Positions 6,664 through 13,032 of a stretch of 15,285 bases of DNA are shown piece after piece (within the stretch, counting starts at the first letter, position 1; every line of letters starts with the position of its first letter). This DNA comes from Chloroflexota bacterium (GTDB taxonomy: Bacteria > Chloroflexota > Dehalococcoidia > SM23-28-2 > RBG-16-64-32), in the NCBI GenBank assembly GCA_022564695.1, contig JADFKX010000032.1, positions 1-15,285 on the forward strand. Direction: 5' to 3'. A program made the translations under genes and the position numbers. The notes under the pieces are model-generated. The model ran no database searches and was not told the origin of the DNA. It worked only from the letters and a program-made list of their open reading frames with translations.

Positions 6664-6702
6664 TAAAAAGAAGACCTCTTCCATCTGATTGGAGAAGAGG
6701 CC
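6664..6702 (-). terminator. Riboswitch-controlled intrinsic terminator
   Basis: Directly 3' of the SAM aptamer, the minus strand reads GGCCTCTTC ... GAAGAGGTC, a 9-bp stem (one G-U pair) with a loop of about 12 nt, followed by TTCTTTTTACTT. This is the expression platform: with SAM bound the terminator should form and stop transcription before the thrC-like gene. It lies about 205 bp upstream of the start codon. Confidence 0.88.
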
Positions 6703-6707
6703 ACCTA

Positions 6708-6826
6708 CTCCCTTATCGTCCTCCCGCCTCCGGCGGGAGTCGGCGTTGGCACCGTTATTCCCTACTAATCGGGGAACCGGTTGCCGGGCTTCACAGGGCC
6801 GTTCCCTCCACCTCTCTGGATAAGAG
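6708..6826 (-). promoter_or_regulatory. SAM-I (S-box) riboswitch aptamer
   Basis: Read on the minus strand, the S-box consensus is present in order. P1 5' strand CTCTTATC (6826-6819) is followed by AGAGAGGTGGAGGGAACGG, then GGCCCTGTGAAGCCCGGCAA, then GGTGCCAA. A strong P4 hairpin CTCCCGCC/GGCGGGAG (6739-6721) follows, and the P1 3' strand GATAAGGGAG closes at 6717-6708. These match the known core positions of the class. It binds S-adenosylmethionine and normally turns off methionine or cysteine synthesis and transport genes. A promoter lies just upstream, a terminator just downstream, and the first gene is the threonine synthase-like PLP enzyme. Confidence 0.95.
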
Positions 6827-6848
6827 CGTATTCAATTGTTCGAGTGGG

Positions 6849-6878
6849 ATGCTAGCACAGGGATAGAATCGGTGTCAA
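6849..6878 (-). promoter_or_regulatory. Promoter of the SAM-riboswitch operon
   Basis: On the minus strand TTGACA (6878-6873), an 18-bp spacer and TAGCAT (6854-6849) give a consensus -35 and a fair -10. Transcription should start near 6842, about 16 nt before the aptamer, leaving a leader of roughly 385 nt ahead of the thrC-like gene. Confidence 0.75.
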
Positions 6879-6902
6879 CGCGCCGCTGAGACCGAGGCGA
6901 GC

Positions 6903-7223
6903 CTAGGCAGTGTGGCCGATCGCTTCAGGCTCGCGCGATGCCTGCTTAATGAGATCGTCCAGGACGACGCGTAGGCTGAACCCCTTCAACACCGGGTGTT
7001 TGAAGGGACCATCCAGATCGACAGAGTAGTGGTGACGGCGGCCATCCCTGCGGACATTCAGCATAGCCGCCCTTCTAAGGTCGCCAATGACCCCCCAGAC
7101 GGTACGCCTGGTGAGCGACATCGCTTCCGCGATCTCTTTGATCGTGCAGTTGGGATTGACGGCAATGTAGAAGAGGATAGAGCCGTGGCTGGAAACGAGA
7201 TACCAATTGTTTTCTATAGTCAT
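6903..7223 (-). CDS. Winged helix-turn-helix transcriptional regulator (MarR/ArsR-like)
   Basis: A 106-residue DNA-binding protein. Residues 28-50 (IKEIAEAMSLTRRTVWGVIGDL) form a helix-turn-helix whose recognition helix is rich in Arg, Thr and Trp. Residues 54-70 (MLNVRRDGRRHHYSV) form a basic wing. The N-terminal ENNWYLVSSHGSILFYIAVNPN resembles regulators I recall from Chloroflexota, of unknown ligand. No metal-binding cysteine pattern is seen (one Cys, C26). I chose ATG 7223; the frame extends to a TTG at 7262, but neither has a clear ribosome binding site, and the message may be leaderless. It stands alone between the lgt terminator region and the thrC-like promoter, reading in the same direction. 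It may control itself (dyad at 7278-7291) or the sulfur operon; neither is shown. Confidence 0.82.
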   Translation of the reverse strand: MTIENNWYLVSSHGSILFYIAVNPNCTIKEIAEAMSLTRRTVWGVIGDLRRAAMLNVRRDGRRHHYSVDLDGPFKHPVLKGFSLRVVLDDLIKQASREPEAIGHTA

Positions 7224-7277
7224 ATGAATAGTATTGAAATTCTGGTTTCTAGATAAGCGCAACTACATACTACCATC

Positions 7278-7291
7278 CAACCTCTAGGTTG
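7278..7291. promoter_or_regulatory. Inverted repeat upstream of the winged-helix gene: candidate operator
   Basis: CAACCT (7278-7283), two bases CT, then AGGTTG (7286-7291) form a perfect 6-bp dyad about 55 bp upstream of ATG 7223. Its place and size suit an autoregulatory site for the winged-helix protein. No strong promoter boxes are visible nearby. Confidence 0.4.
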
Positions 7292-7316
7292 AGAAGACGT
7301 AAATGGTTAAAAGTTA

Positions 7317-7335
7317 GTGTGATTTTCACTCACAC
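7317..7335 (-). terminator. Possible weak terminator after the lgt operon
   Basis: On the minus strand GTGTGA and TCACAC (7335-7330 and 7322-7317) pair around a 7-nt loop and are followed by TAACTTTTAA. The stem is short and the T-tract interrupted, so this is a weak call, but it sits between lgt and the next gene where an end is expected. Confidence 0.35.
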
Positions 7336-7350
7336 CCATTGGCTGCGTCT

Positions 7351-7432
7351 ATACCTGCGACCCGCCTCTTCCTGCGGGTGCCGTCAGGCACCGGCGCTAC
7401 CATCGCGGCAACGCCTATCAGCGATCAGCTAC
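7351..7432. other. Structured intergenic segment downstream of lgt
   Basis: The gap between lgt and the winged-helix gene (7224-7465) holds no convincing gene. Within it, hairpins CCCGC (7361-7365)/GCGGG (7374-7378) and GGTGCC (7377-7382)/GGCACC (7387-7392) share two bases and so exclude each other. A GGCG/CGCC pair (7393-7396, 7412-7415) follows. It may be a structured 3' end of the lgt transcript or a leader for the regulator. No known riboswitch consensus is recognised. Confidence 0.35.
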
Positions 7433-7465
7433 CGAGGAAAACTGTTCGGCACGGGGCCTCGCGCC

Positions 7466-8353
7466 CTATAACCCCTCGGCAGGTTCTCCCTCCGCGCCCT
7501 CTTCCCCTGTCAGGGGCCCCTCGCCGGCCAGGCTTGGCTGCTCCTCCCGTGGCGGTGTGCGTAAGAGATAGATGATAGCGGGCAGCGCTAACGCCATGCT
7601 GGCGATGCCGATCAGTTGGGCCGTGCGAAGACCCACCAACACTATGTCGTCAAAGCGAAGGAAGCTTACACCCAGGCGCAGCGCGCCGTAGAGAATCATC
7701 CATGAGAAGAACGTCACCCCGCTCCGCGTCACCCTGGCGTAAATAAGCAGAAGGACTGCGAAGATCGCCATGTCGCCTAGCAGCTCGTACGCCACCGCTG
7801 GGTGCTGGACAAGGTTTGGGTCGCCGAAGGCCAGCAAGCTGGGGCTGTCCGGATTAGTGTAGCGCACACCCCAGGGAAGGCTCGTGGTCTCGGCGAAGTG
7901 CTCACCGTTTATGATGTCGCCGATCCGGCCCGTAGCCATGCCAAGAATCGCCCCGATCGCGGCGATGTCCGCCGCCTTCGGGATGTTCGGCAGCCTGGTG
8001 AGGTAAGCGTACCCCCAGGCTCCGATCGCGCCGCCGATCAGCGCACCGTAGATGGAGATGCCGCCCGTGTTTATGGCGAAGATACCGCCTAGGTCGTCCT
8101 CGAATCGCGACCAGTTCTCGAGTATGTACAGGCCGCGGGCCCCTATGATTCCCCCGATAACCAACGCCAGGGCCACGTTATAGATCGCGTCCTCATGAAA
8201 GCCGGCGCGCCGGCCCAGGATAACTGCCACCGCCACTCCCGCCACCACAGCGAGCGCCGTGAACAGCCCGTGCCAGGTCACCTCCAACCCGATCACCTCA
8301 AACAGCGTCGGGTCGAGACCTATCTTGATCGATAGCAGGATCGCACTAGTCAT
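7466..8353 (-). CDS. lgt: Prolipoprotein diacylglyceryl transferase
   Basis: Transfers diacylglycerol from phosphatidylglycerol to the lipobox cysteine of prolipoproteins in the cytoplasmic membrane. It has 295 residues with about seven hydrophobic segments. Signatures are GGISIYGALIGG (98-109) and the Lgt motif GRIGDIINGE (142-151), followed by PAVAYELLGD and ILYGALRLGVSFLR. Two positions differ from E. coli Lgt as I recall it: the HGGL histidine is Tyr (Y102), and the N of GRxGN is Asp (D146). R143 and the later Arg of YGALR are kept. The start ATG 8353 overlaps the resB stop by 8 bp and has AGGG five bases upstream; the frame extends to 8389 but would run further into resB. The C-terminal ~30 residues are acidic and low in complexity. 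It is the last gene of the five-gene run. Confidence 0.92.
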   Translation of the reverse strand: MTSAILLSIKIGLDPTLFEVIGLEVTWHGLFTALAVVAGVAVAVILGRRAGFHEDAIYNVALALVIGGIIGARGLYILENWSRFEDDLGGIFAINTGGISIYGALIGGAIGAWGYAYLTRLPNIPKAADIAAIGAILGMATGRIGDIINGEHFAETTSLPWGVRYTNPDSPSLLAFGDPNLVQHPAVAYELLGDMAIFAVLLLIYARVTRSGVTFFSWMILYGALRLGVSFLRFDDIVLVGLRTAQLIGIASMALALPAIIYLLRTPPREEQPSLAGEGPLTGEEGAEGEPAEGL

Positions 8354-10106
8354 CTTTACCCTGTCCTTCAGCCTCGTCCAATGTGGCACCCTCCTGCCGC
8401 GCCAGATCCTCCATCTCCCTGTCCAGCCTTATCAGATGACCGGCTTGGCCGGCTAGGTATGTCCGGGTCGGTGTTATTCTAGCCCATAACCGCCTACGTG
8501 GCACCCAGAACGTCACCACCAAGCCCGTTATCAGCAGGGCGGTGCCCACCCAGATCAGATAATCGCTACGGTCCTTCTTCACCTGGATGCCCGCGAACTC
8601 CCGCTGGCCCAGGAACGAATACTCGTATCCCCCTATCTCTACGCTCTCGCCCGGCCTCAGGCTCACCGCCTGCGGCTGCAGGCCGATAATCGTCAGCTCC
8701 GGCGGCCCGCTGCCGACCGCGGGCGCCACCGCAGTGCCCTCGGACGCCGTGCCGGTGCCGTAAACAACGTTGCTCATCTCCACAAGCACCTGCCCGCTGC
8801 CGGCCCCCGCCGGCAGGCCCGGCGGTAACGGCAGGTCGGACACGAACACGGCCGGGACCGATTGCAGGCCGGAGTAGACGAACTCCAGGCCACCGGCTGA
8901 GGCGCTCTCCCCCTCCGATAGCACCAGCCTCACCGCCTCCTCTCCCTCGCCCGGCTCGAATACGGCGAGCTGCCAGCGCTCATCCTCCGCCGCCCTGCGC
9001 GCCCCGATCGAGATCACGCGGTCATCCGGCAGAGTGACCAGCGTACCGTAATAGACGAACTCGTCCGTGCTCAGGATGTCGGTGAGGACCAGCGCTTCGT
9101 CCAGCAGCACAGTACCATCGCCGTCCCGCACGACGACGCGAGGAGAGGGCAGCGTGCTGGAGAGGGTAATCGTCTCCCTGTAGATCACGTTGCCGCTGGC
9201 TAGGTCCCGCACCTGGACATCTGCCCCGTTGCCAAAGTAAGCGGCTTGATGGAAGCGGTAGCCCTTGTAGCTACAGGGAGAGTTGACGGTGGTCGTGCAG
9301 CGCTTCACCTCCTCGCCGCCCTGGTAGATCACCAGATCGGAGCGGTAGTCCAGCGCCCGCCCCTCCGGCGAGAACAGCCCAACAGCGTCCACAAGCTCCA
9401 CCTGCATCTGGTTCGGATGCGTCAGCGGAAACACCGGCCCGGTGGAGCCCTCAGCGATCATCATGCCGTTGGAGAAGCCGCTGAACCAGCTCACCAGCCC
9501 CCCCGCCAATAGCACCACCACCGCCACGTGGGTGGCGAATGTGGCCAGCTGTGCGAACTGGAACCGGTCCGCGAACAGGTACGTCGTATCGCCTTCCTGG
9601 TAACGCTCGACGGTGTAGCGCTGACGCCGCAGGACGGACTCCAGGCCGGAGCCAGCGGCCGGCGTGGCGTAGTCAAAGCGGTGACGGGCGCTGGCGAAAT
9701 AGGCGTCATTGACCCGTTTGCGAGGACGGGTGATCGCCCGCCAGATGGAGGGGAAGTAGCTGACCACCCACACCGCCAGGGACACCGCCAGGAGGCCCAG
9801 GGCGTAGATGAACCAGCGGGCGTGAAACACCTCAAAGAAGCCGAGACGGTTCATCGGGTCGGTCAGGAAGCCGAAGCGCCCCTCCTGCACGGCCAGCCAC
9901 TGCACCTCCGCTAACGCATCACCCCGAACGTTGGCCGGGACCTGGGGCACGATTACGCCGAGGAGACCGGCCAGGGCCAGAAAAGCGATGAGGCCGATGG
10001 CCCAGCGCACGCTGATGAGCAGCTGCCAGGTGGCCCACAACGGGACCATCATCAAGCGGGCGGTCCGCCACCACCAGGCGCCCCTAATCACGCTCTGCTC
10101 CGCCAC
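8346..10106 (-). CDS. resB: ResB-like cytochrome c biogenesis protein
   Basis: A membrane component of system II cytochrome c maturation that, with ResC/CcsA, transports and ligates heme on the outer face. It has 586 residues with hydrophobic segments near 36-54, 97-116, 188-208 and 518-539, and a large extracytoplasmic part between the last two. The family hallmark GYRFHQAAYFG is at 282-292; His193 in the third segment and His229 just after it are candidate heme ligands. The only two cysteines in the protein, C270 and C278, lie just before the hallmark. The start is GTG 10106, three bases after the resA stop, with GGAG in the resA end. It overlaps lgt by 8 bp. The partner ResC is not in this window. 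Confidence 0.92.
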   Translation of the reverse strand: MAEQSVIRGAWWWRTARLMMVPLWATWQLLISVRWAIGLIAFLALAGLLGVIVPQVPANVRGDALAEVQWLAVQEGRFGFLTDPMNRLGFFEVFHARWFIYALGLLAVSLAVWVVSYFPSIWRAITRPRKRVNDAYFASARHRFDYATPAAGSGLESVLRRQRYTVERYQEGDTTYLFADRFQFAQLATFATHVAVVVLLAGGLVSWFSGFSNGMMIAEGSTGPVFPLTHPNQMQVELVDAVGLFSPEGRALDYRSDLVIYQGGEEVKRCTTTVNSPCSYKGYRFHQAAYFGNGADVQVRDLASGNVIYRETITLSSTLPSPRVVVRDGDGTVLLDEALVLTDILSTDEFVYYGTLVTLPDDRVISIGARRAAEDERWQLAVFEPGEGEEAVRLVLSEGESASAGGLEFVYSGLQSVPAVFVSDLPLPPGLPAGAGSGQVLVEMSNVVYGTGTASEGTAVAPAVGSGPPELTIIGLQPQAVSLRPGESVEIGGYEYSFLGQREFAGIQVKKDRSDYLIWVGTALLITGLVVTFWVPRRRLWARITPTRTYLAGQAGHLIRLDREMEDLARQEGATLDEAEGQGKDD

Positions 10107-10109
10107 CGC

Positions 10110-10811
10110 CTACTCCAGAATCTCCTCGATGCGCCTGGTCAGCTCATCCCCCTCGATGGCCCCCTGCACCTGAGTCCCCTCCAGCCGCTCCAGGAAGGGG
10201 CCCCGAAACACATTCCGGATCACGCCCTCCCGGTCGATGAAGTACGTCATCGGCAGACCGATGATCCGGTACTCGTCGGACACCGCGCCGCGCTTGTCCA
10301 GCGCCACCGGGAAGTCCATGCCGAAGTCGTCCACGAACGGCTGGATTATGGATTGGCTCTCCTGGAGGTTCATGGCGATGATCTCCAGCCCTTGCTCACG
10401 GTAGCGGTCATATGCGGCGACGAACTGCGGCATCTCCTTGCGACAGGGGCCGCACCAGGTCGCCCACAGGTTCACGATCACGCCCTTGCCGCGCAGGTCG
10501 CTGAGGCGGATCTCGCTGTCGTCCAGCGTCTTCAGCAGGAAGTCCGGCGCCAGGCTGCCCTCCTTCGCCTCGACCGCCATTCCGGGCGGCGCCAACCCCG
10601 CAGGCATCTCCACTGGCCCGTACTTGGCGTCGTAGACGGAGGACGACCCGGAATCGGGCCGGTAGTCAATCCACCAGATGACGGCGGCGATGGCGCTCAC
10701 CACCAGCAGCGGGAATATCACGCTGCGCCAGGGGCCGCGCCACACATGACTCCCCTGTGGCGCCTCGTCTACCTCCTCCACAGGGCCGGAGGCCTGCGCG
10801 TCTTCAGCCAT
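10110..10811 (-). CDS. resA: Membrane-anchored thioredoxin-like protein (ResA/TlpA family)
   Basis: An extracytoplasmic thiol-disulfide reductase that keeps the apocytochrome c CXXCH cysteines reduced for heme attachment. It has 233 residues: a short cytoplasmic N-terminus, one membrane anchor at about 31-48 (SVIFPLLVVSAIAAVIWW) with no cleavage site seen, then a redoxin domain from about 86. The active site is WCGPC with C120 and C123; the conserved cis-proline is P187 (GLPMTYF). The start ATG 10811 follows the gatD stop by 18 bp, and AGGAGGT lies rather far upstream (about 13 nt). It is immediately followed by resB, which supports the cytochrome c role. A CcdA-type electron donor is not in view. 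Confidence 0.92.
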   Translation of the reverse strand: MAEDAQASGPVEEVDEAPQGSHVWRGPWRSVIFPLLVVSAIAAVIWWIDYRPDSGSSSVYDAKYGPVEMPAGLAPPGMAVEAKEGSLAPDFLLKTLDDSEIRLSDLRGKGVIVNLWATWCGPCRKEMPQFVAAYDRYREQGLEIIAMNLQESQSIIQPFVDDFGMDFPVALDKRGAVSDEYRIIGLPMTYFIDREGVIRNVFRGPFLERLEGTQVQGAIEGDELTRRIEEILE

Positions 10812-10829
10812 GACCGGTGAGCCTACCTC

Positions 10830-11582
10830 CTACGCAGAGATGATACCGCGACGGTTGGCCAGGCGCACGGCTGCGGCGTGCGCCCTCTCCTCCACGCGGT
10901 CGTCCAGAGGCGCCATCTCCATATCTTTGTAGCGCCGTCGTAGGGCGGTCTCGATTAGGTGATCGGCGAAGCGGGGGTTTTTAGGCAGCAGCGAGCCGTG
11001 GAGATACGTCCCGTAGGCGTTGCCGCACACCGCACCCTCGCCCCCATCATCGCCGTTGTTGCCGTACCCCGTCACCACCCGCCCCAGCGGCTTCACCCCA
11101 TCGTCCAGGTGGGTGCGGCCGCCGTGATTCTCAAAGCCCACCAGCGTGCCGCCTTGCCACTCCACCACCACATTGCCGATAAACCGCTTCGCGTCCGGCC
11201 CCGGGTGCTCCGTCCGCAGGCCGAACACACCCACGCCGGGTAGCTCCTCTCCCTCAGCGCCACGGTAGTAGCGGCCCATCAGCTGGTAGCCGCCGCACAC
11301 GGCCAGGATCACCACCCCCTTCGCCGCCGCCTCCTTGAGCGCCTCCCCCTTCTCCTCCACCAGGTCCTCGGCGACTCGCCGCTGCTCCCTGTCCTGCGCT
11401 CCCCCGATGAACACCAGATCGTGCTCTTTCGATTTTAGCTTCTCCCCCAACCCCAGCTCCGTCACTTCAAACTTGATTCCGCGCTCACGGCAGCGCCGCT
11501 CCAGGCAGAGGATGTTGCCGCGATCACCATAGATGTTCATCAGCTTTGGGTAGAGGTGGGCCAGGCGCAGCTTCAGCTCCAC
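10830..11582 (-). CDS. gatD: Lipid II isoglutaminyl synthase, glutaminase subunit GatD
   Basis: A class I glutamine amidotransferase (CobB/CobQ-like) that supplies ammonia to MurT for amidating the D-glutamate of peptidoglycan stem peptides. It has 250 residues. The nucleophile is C96 in VCGGYQLMG (95-103) and the catalytic His is H195 in TYLHGSLLP. The N-terminal LAHLYPKLMNIYGDRGNI is characteristic of GatD. I chose GTG 11582, which overlaps the last base of the murT stop (TAGTG), because the protein homology begins exactly there. The frame is open upstream to 11855, but that part is the out-of-frame image of murT. Overlap with murT implies coupled translation and equal amounts of both subunits. 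Confidence 0.93.
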   Translation of the reverse strand: MELKLRLAHLYPKLMNIYGDRGNILCLERRCRERGIKFEVTELGLGEKLKSKEHDLVFIGGAQDREQRRVAEDLVEEKGEALKEAAAKGVVILAVCGGYQLMGRYYRGAEGEELPGVGVFGLRTEHPGPDAKRFIGNVVVEWQGGTLVGFENHGGRTHLDDGVKPLGRVVTGYGNNGDDGGEGAVCGNAYGTYLHGSLLPKNPRFADHLIETALRRRYKDMEMAPLDDRVEERAHAAAVRLANRRGIISA

Positions 11583-12973
11583 TATGCCGTCTCCCAGAAC
11601 GCCGGCTGTCGCGCCCATCGGGCGAGCAGCTCCCGCACCTGAAGCATCGCCGTGTAGGTGGGGACCACGTACAGATTGCCGTCCTCGGGCGTGGCACGCA
11701 GGGCCCGGCGCAACGCCGTCGCGGTGTCCTCCTCCACCTCGACCAGCGAGTCCAGCCCCGCGTATTTCAGGCGCAGCGCCATGTCCCAGGCCCGATTGCC
11801 GGACACCGTTAGCGATCGCACCTTCCCCGCCAGAAGGTCGAAGTCCACGTCCCATATCCAGGACACGTCCCGCCCGTCCGCGATCCCATCGTTGAGGAAC
11901 AGCGCCACGTCCTTCTCCTCCCCGTCGGCGGTGATCGTGCGCAGCACCTCATTGAGCCCGGCCGGGTTCTTCGCCAGGATCACCTGCACCCGCCGCCCGC
12001 CCACGGTCAGCCGTTCCTGACGTCCGAAGGCAGCGGTGAAGGCGCCCAGCCCTCGCTCGATCGCCTCCGGCTCAATGCCCAACGCCACGGCTGCCGCCAC
12101 GGCTGCCAGAACGTTGTAGGCGTTGTACAGACCCGTTAACGGCAACCGCGCCGAGACATCCCCGCCCGGCATCGTGATCATCAACCTCGTTCCCTCCGGC
12201 TCCATCTCGATGCGGGTTGCCACCACTAGCGGCGATCGACGGGCGACGCCACAGTTCGCCCCGCAGTGCCAGTGGCCCAGGTGACCGTAGAACACCTCCG
12301 AGTAGACGAACTCCGACCCGCACGAGGAGCACCAGCGGGCGTCGGCGGCGTGCTCCAAACCCTCACTTGCGCGTGACGTATCCTCTACGCCGTAGAACAG
12401 CGCCTGCCCCGTGGCGACCCGCGCCAGGGCGGCGATGGAAGGGTCGTCCGCGTTGAGGACAACGGTCGCCGAATCGCCCAGCGTCCGCACCGCGTCACGC
12501 CAGACCGCCGCCACGTACTCCACCTCGCCGTAGCGGTCCAGCTGATCCCGGAACAGGTTGGTGAACAGCACCAGCCGCGGCCTGAGCGCGCGCGCCGCTT
12601 CCGGCACCGTCGCCTCGTCCACCTCGAACAAGCCGAGGCGCCGCTTAGCGCCGGCGAAGCCACCGTCCAGCCCGGCCGCCTGCGCCAGCGCCGCGGCGAT
12701 CCCCCGCATCAGGTTCGATCCCGCGCGGTTGGCCACGGGCCGCAGGCCGGCGGCGCGGACGATCCCGCGCAGCAGTCTGGCGGTCGTCGTCTTGCCGTTG
12801 GTGCCGGTGACGATAACGCTGCCCTGGCCCAGACGCCGTGCCATCTCCGGCACGATGTTCGGGTCGATACGCTCGGCGATGAGGCCTGGCAGGGCGGTGC
12901 CGCCGCCCATCTTGAGGCGCTGGCTCAGCGCGGCGGTGACCTTAGCGGCGGCTATAGCGGCGATGCGTCGCAT
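11582..12973 (-). CDS. murT: Lipid II isoglutaminyl synthase, Mur ligase-like subunit MurT
   Basis: The ATP-dependent subunit that, with GatD, amidates D-Glu of lipid II to D-isoglutamine. It has 463 residues. The P-loop GTNGKTTT is at 57-64, followed by NRAGSN (82-87) and EVDEA (117-121), then NLFRDQLDRYGE (139-150). An inserted zinc ribbon carries C215, C218, C237 and C241. The C-terminal DUF1727-type domain has DVSWIWD (369-375), whose Asp is reported in staphylococcal/pneumococcal complexes to complete the GatD triad. It starts at ATG 12973 without a good ribosome binding site; GATAAT (12988-12983) lies nine bases upstream and could drive a leaderless message. It heads the murT-gatD-resA-resB-lgt run. 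Confidence 0.94.
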   Translation of the reverse strand: MRRIAAIAAAKVTAALSQRLKMGGGTALPGLIAERIDPNIVPEMARRLGQGSVIVTGTNGKTTTARLLRGIVRAAGLRPVANRAGSNLMRGIAAALAQAAGLDGGFAGAKRRLGLFEVDEATVPEAARALRPRLVLFTNLFRDQLDRYGEVEYVAAVWRDAVRTLGDSATVVLNADDPSIAALARVATGQALFYGVEDTSRASEGLEHAADARWCSSCGSEFVYSEVFYGHLGHWHCGANCGVARRSPLVVATRIEMEPEGTRLMITMPGGDVSARLPLTGLYNAYNVLAAVAAAVALGIEPEAIERGLGAFTAAFGRQERLTVGGRRVQVILAKNPAGLNEVLRTITADGEEKDVALFLNDGIADGRDVSWIWDVDFDLLAGKVRSLTVSGNRAWDMALRLKYAGLDSLVEVEEDTATALRRALRATPEDGNLYVVPTYTAMLQVRELLARWARQPAFWETA

Positions 12974-13032
12974 ACCAGAAGTATTATCGGCCCTCAGACA
13001 GACAGCCGCCAGAGCCGGTCACCGTCCGCGCC

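Noticed and set aside
6478..6684. 68-aa minus-strand open frame between the riboswitch terminator and the thrC-like gene
   Set aside because: It starts inside the terminator stem with no ribosome binding site and matches no family I know; part of it is the hairpin at 6496-6533. A leader peptide cannot be fully excluded.
7263..7465. Possible tRNA, CRISPR or mobile element in the largest gap
   Set aside because: No cloverleaf with TTC loop, no repeated spacers, no terminal inverted repeats or transposase were seen.
11582..11855. Longer gatD start extending into murT
   Set aside because: The extra residues are low-complexity Gly/Arg/Ala from the other frame of murT; GatD homology starts at the GTG overlapping the murT stop.
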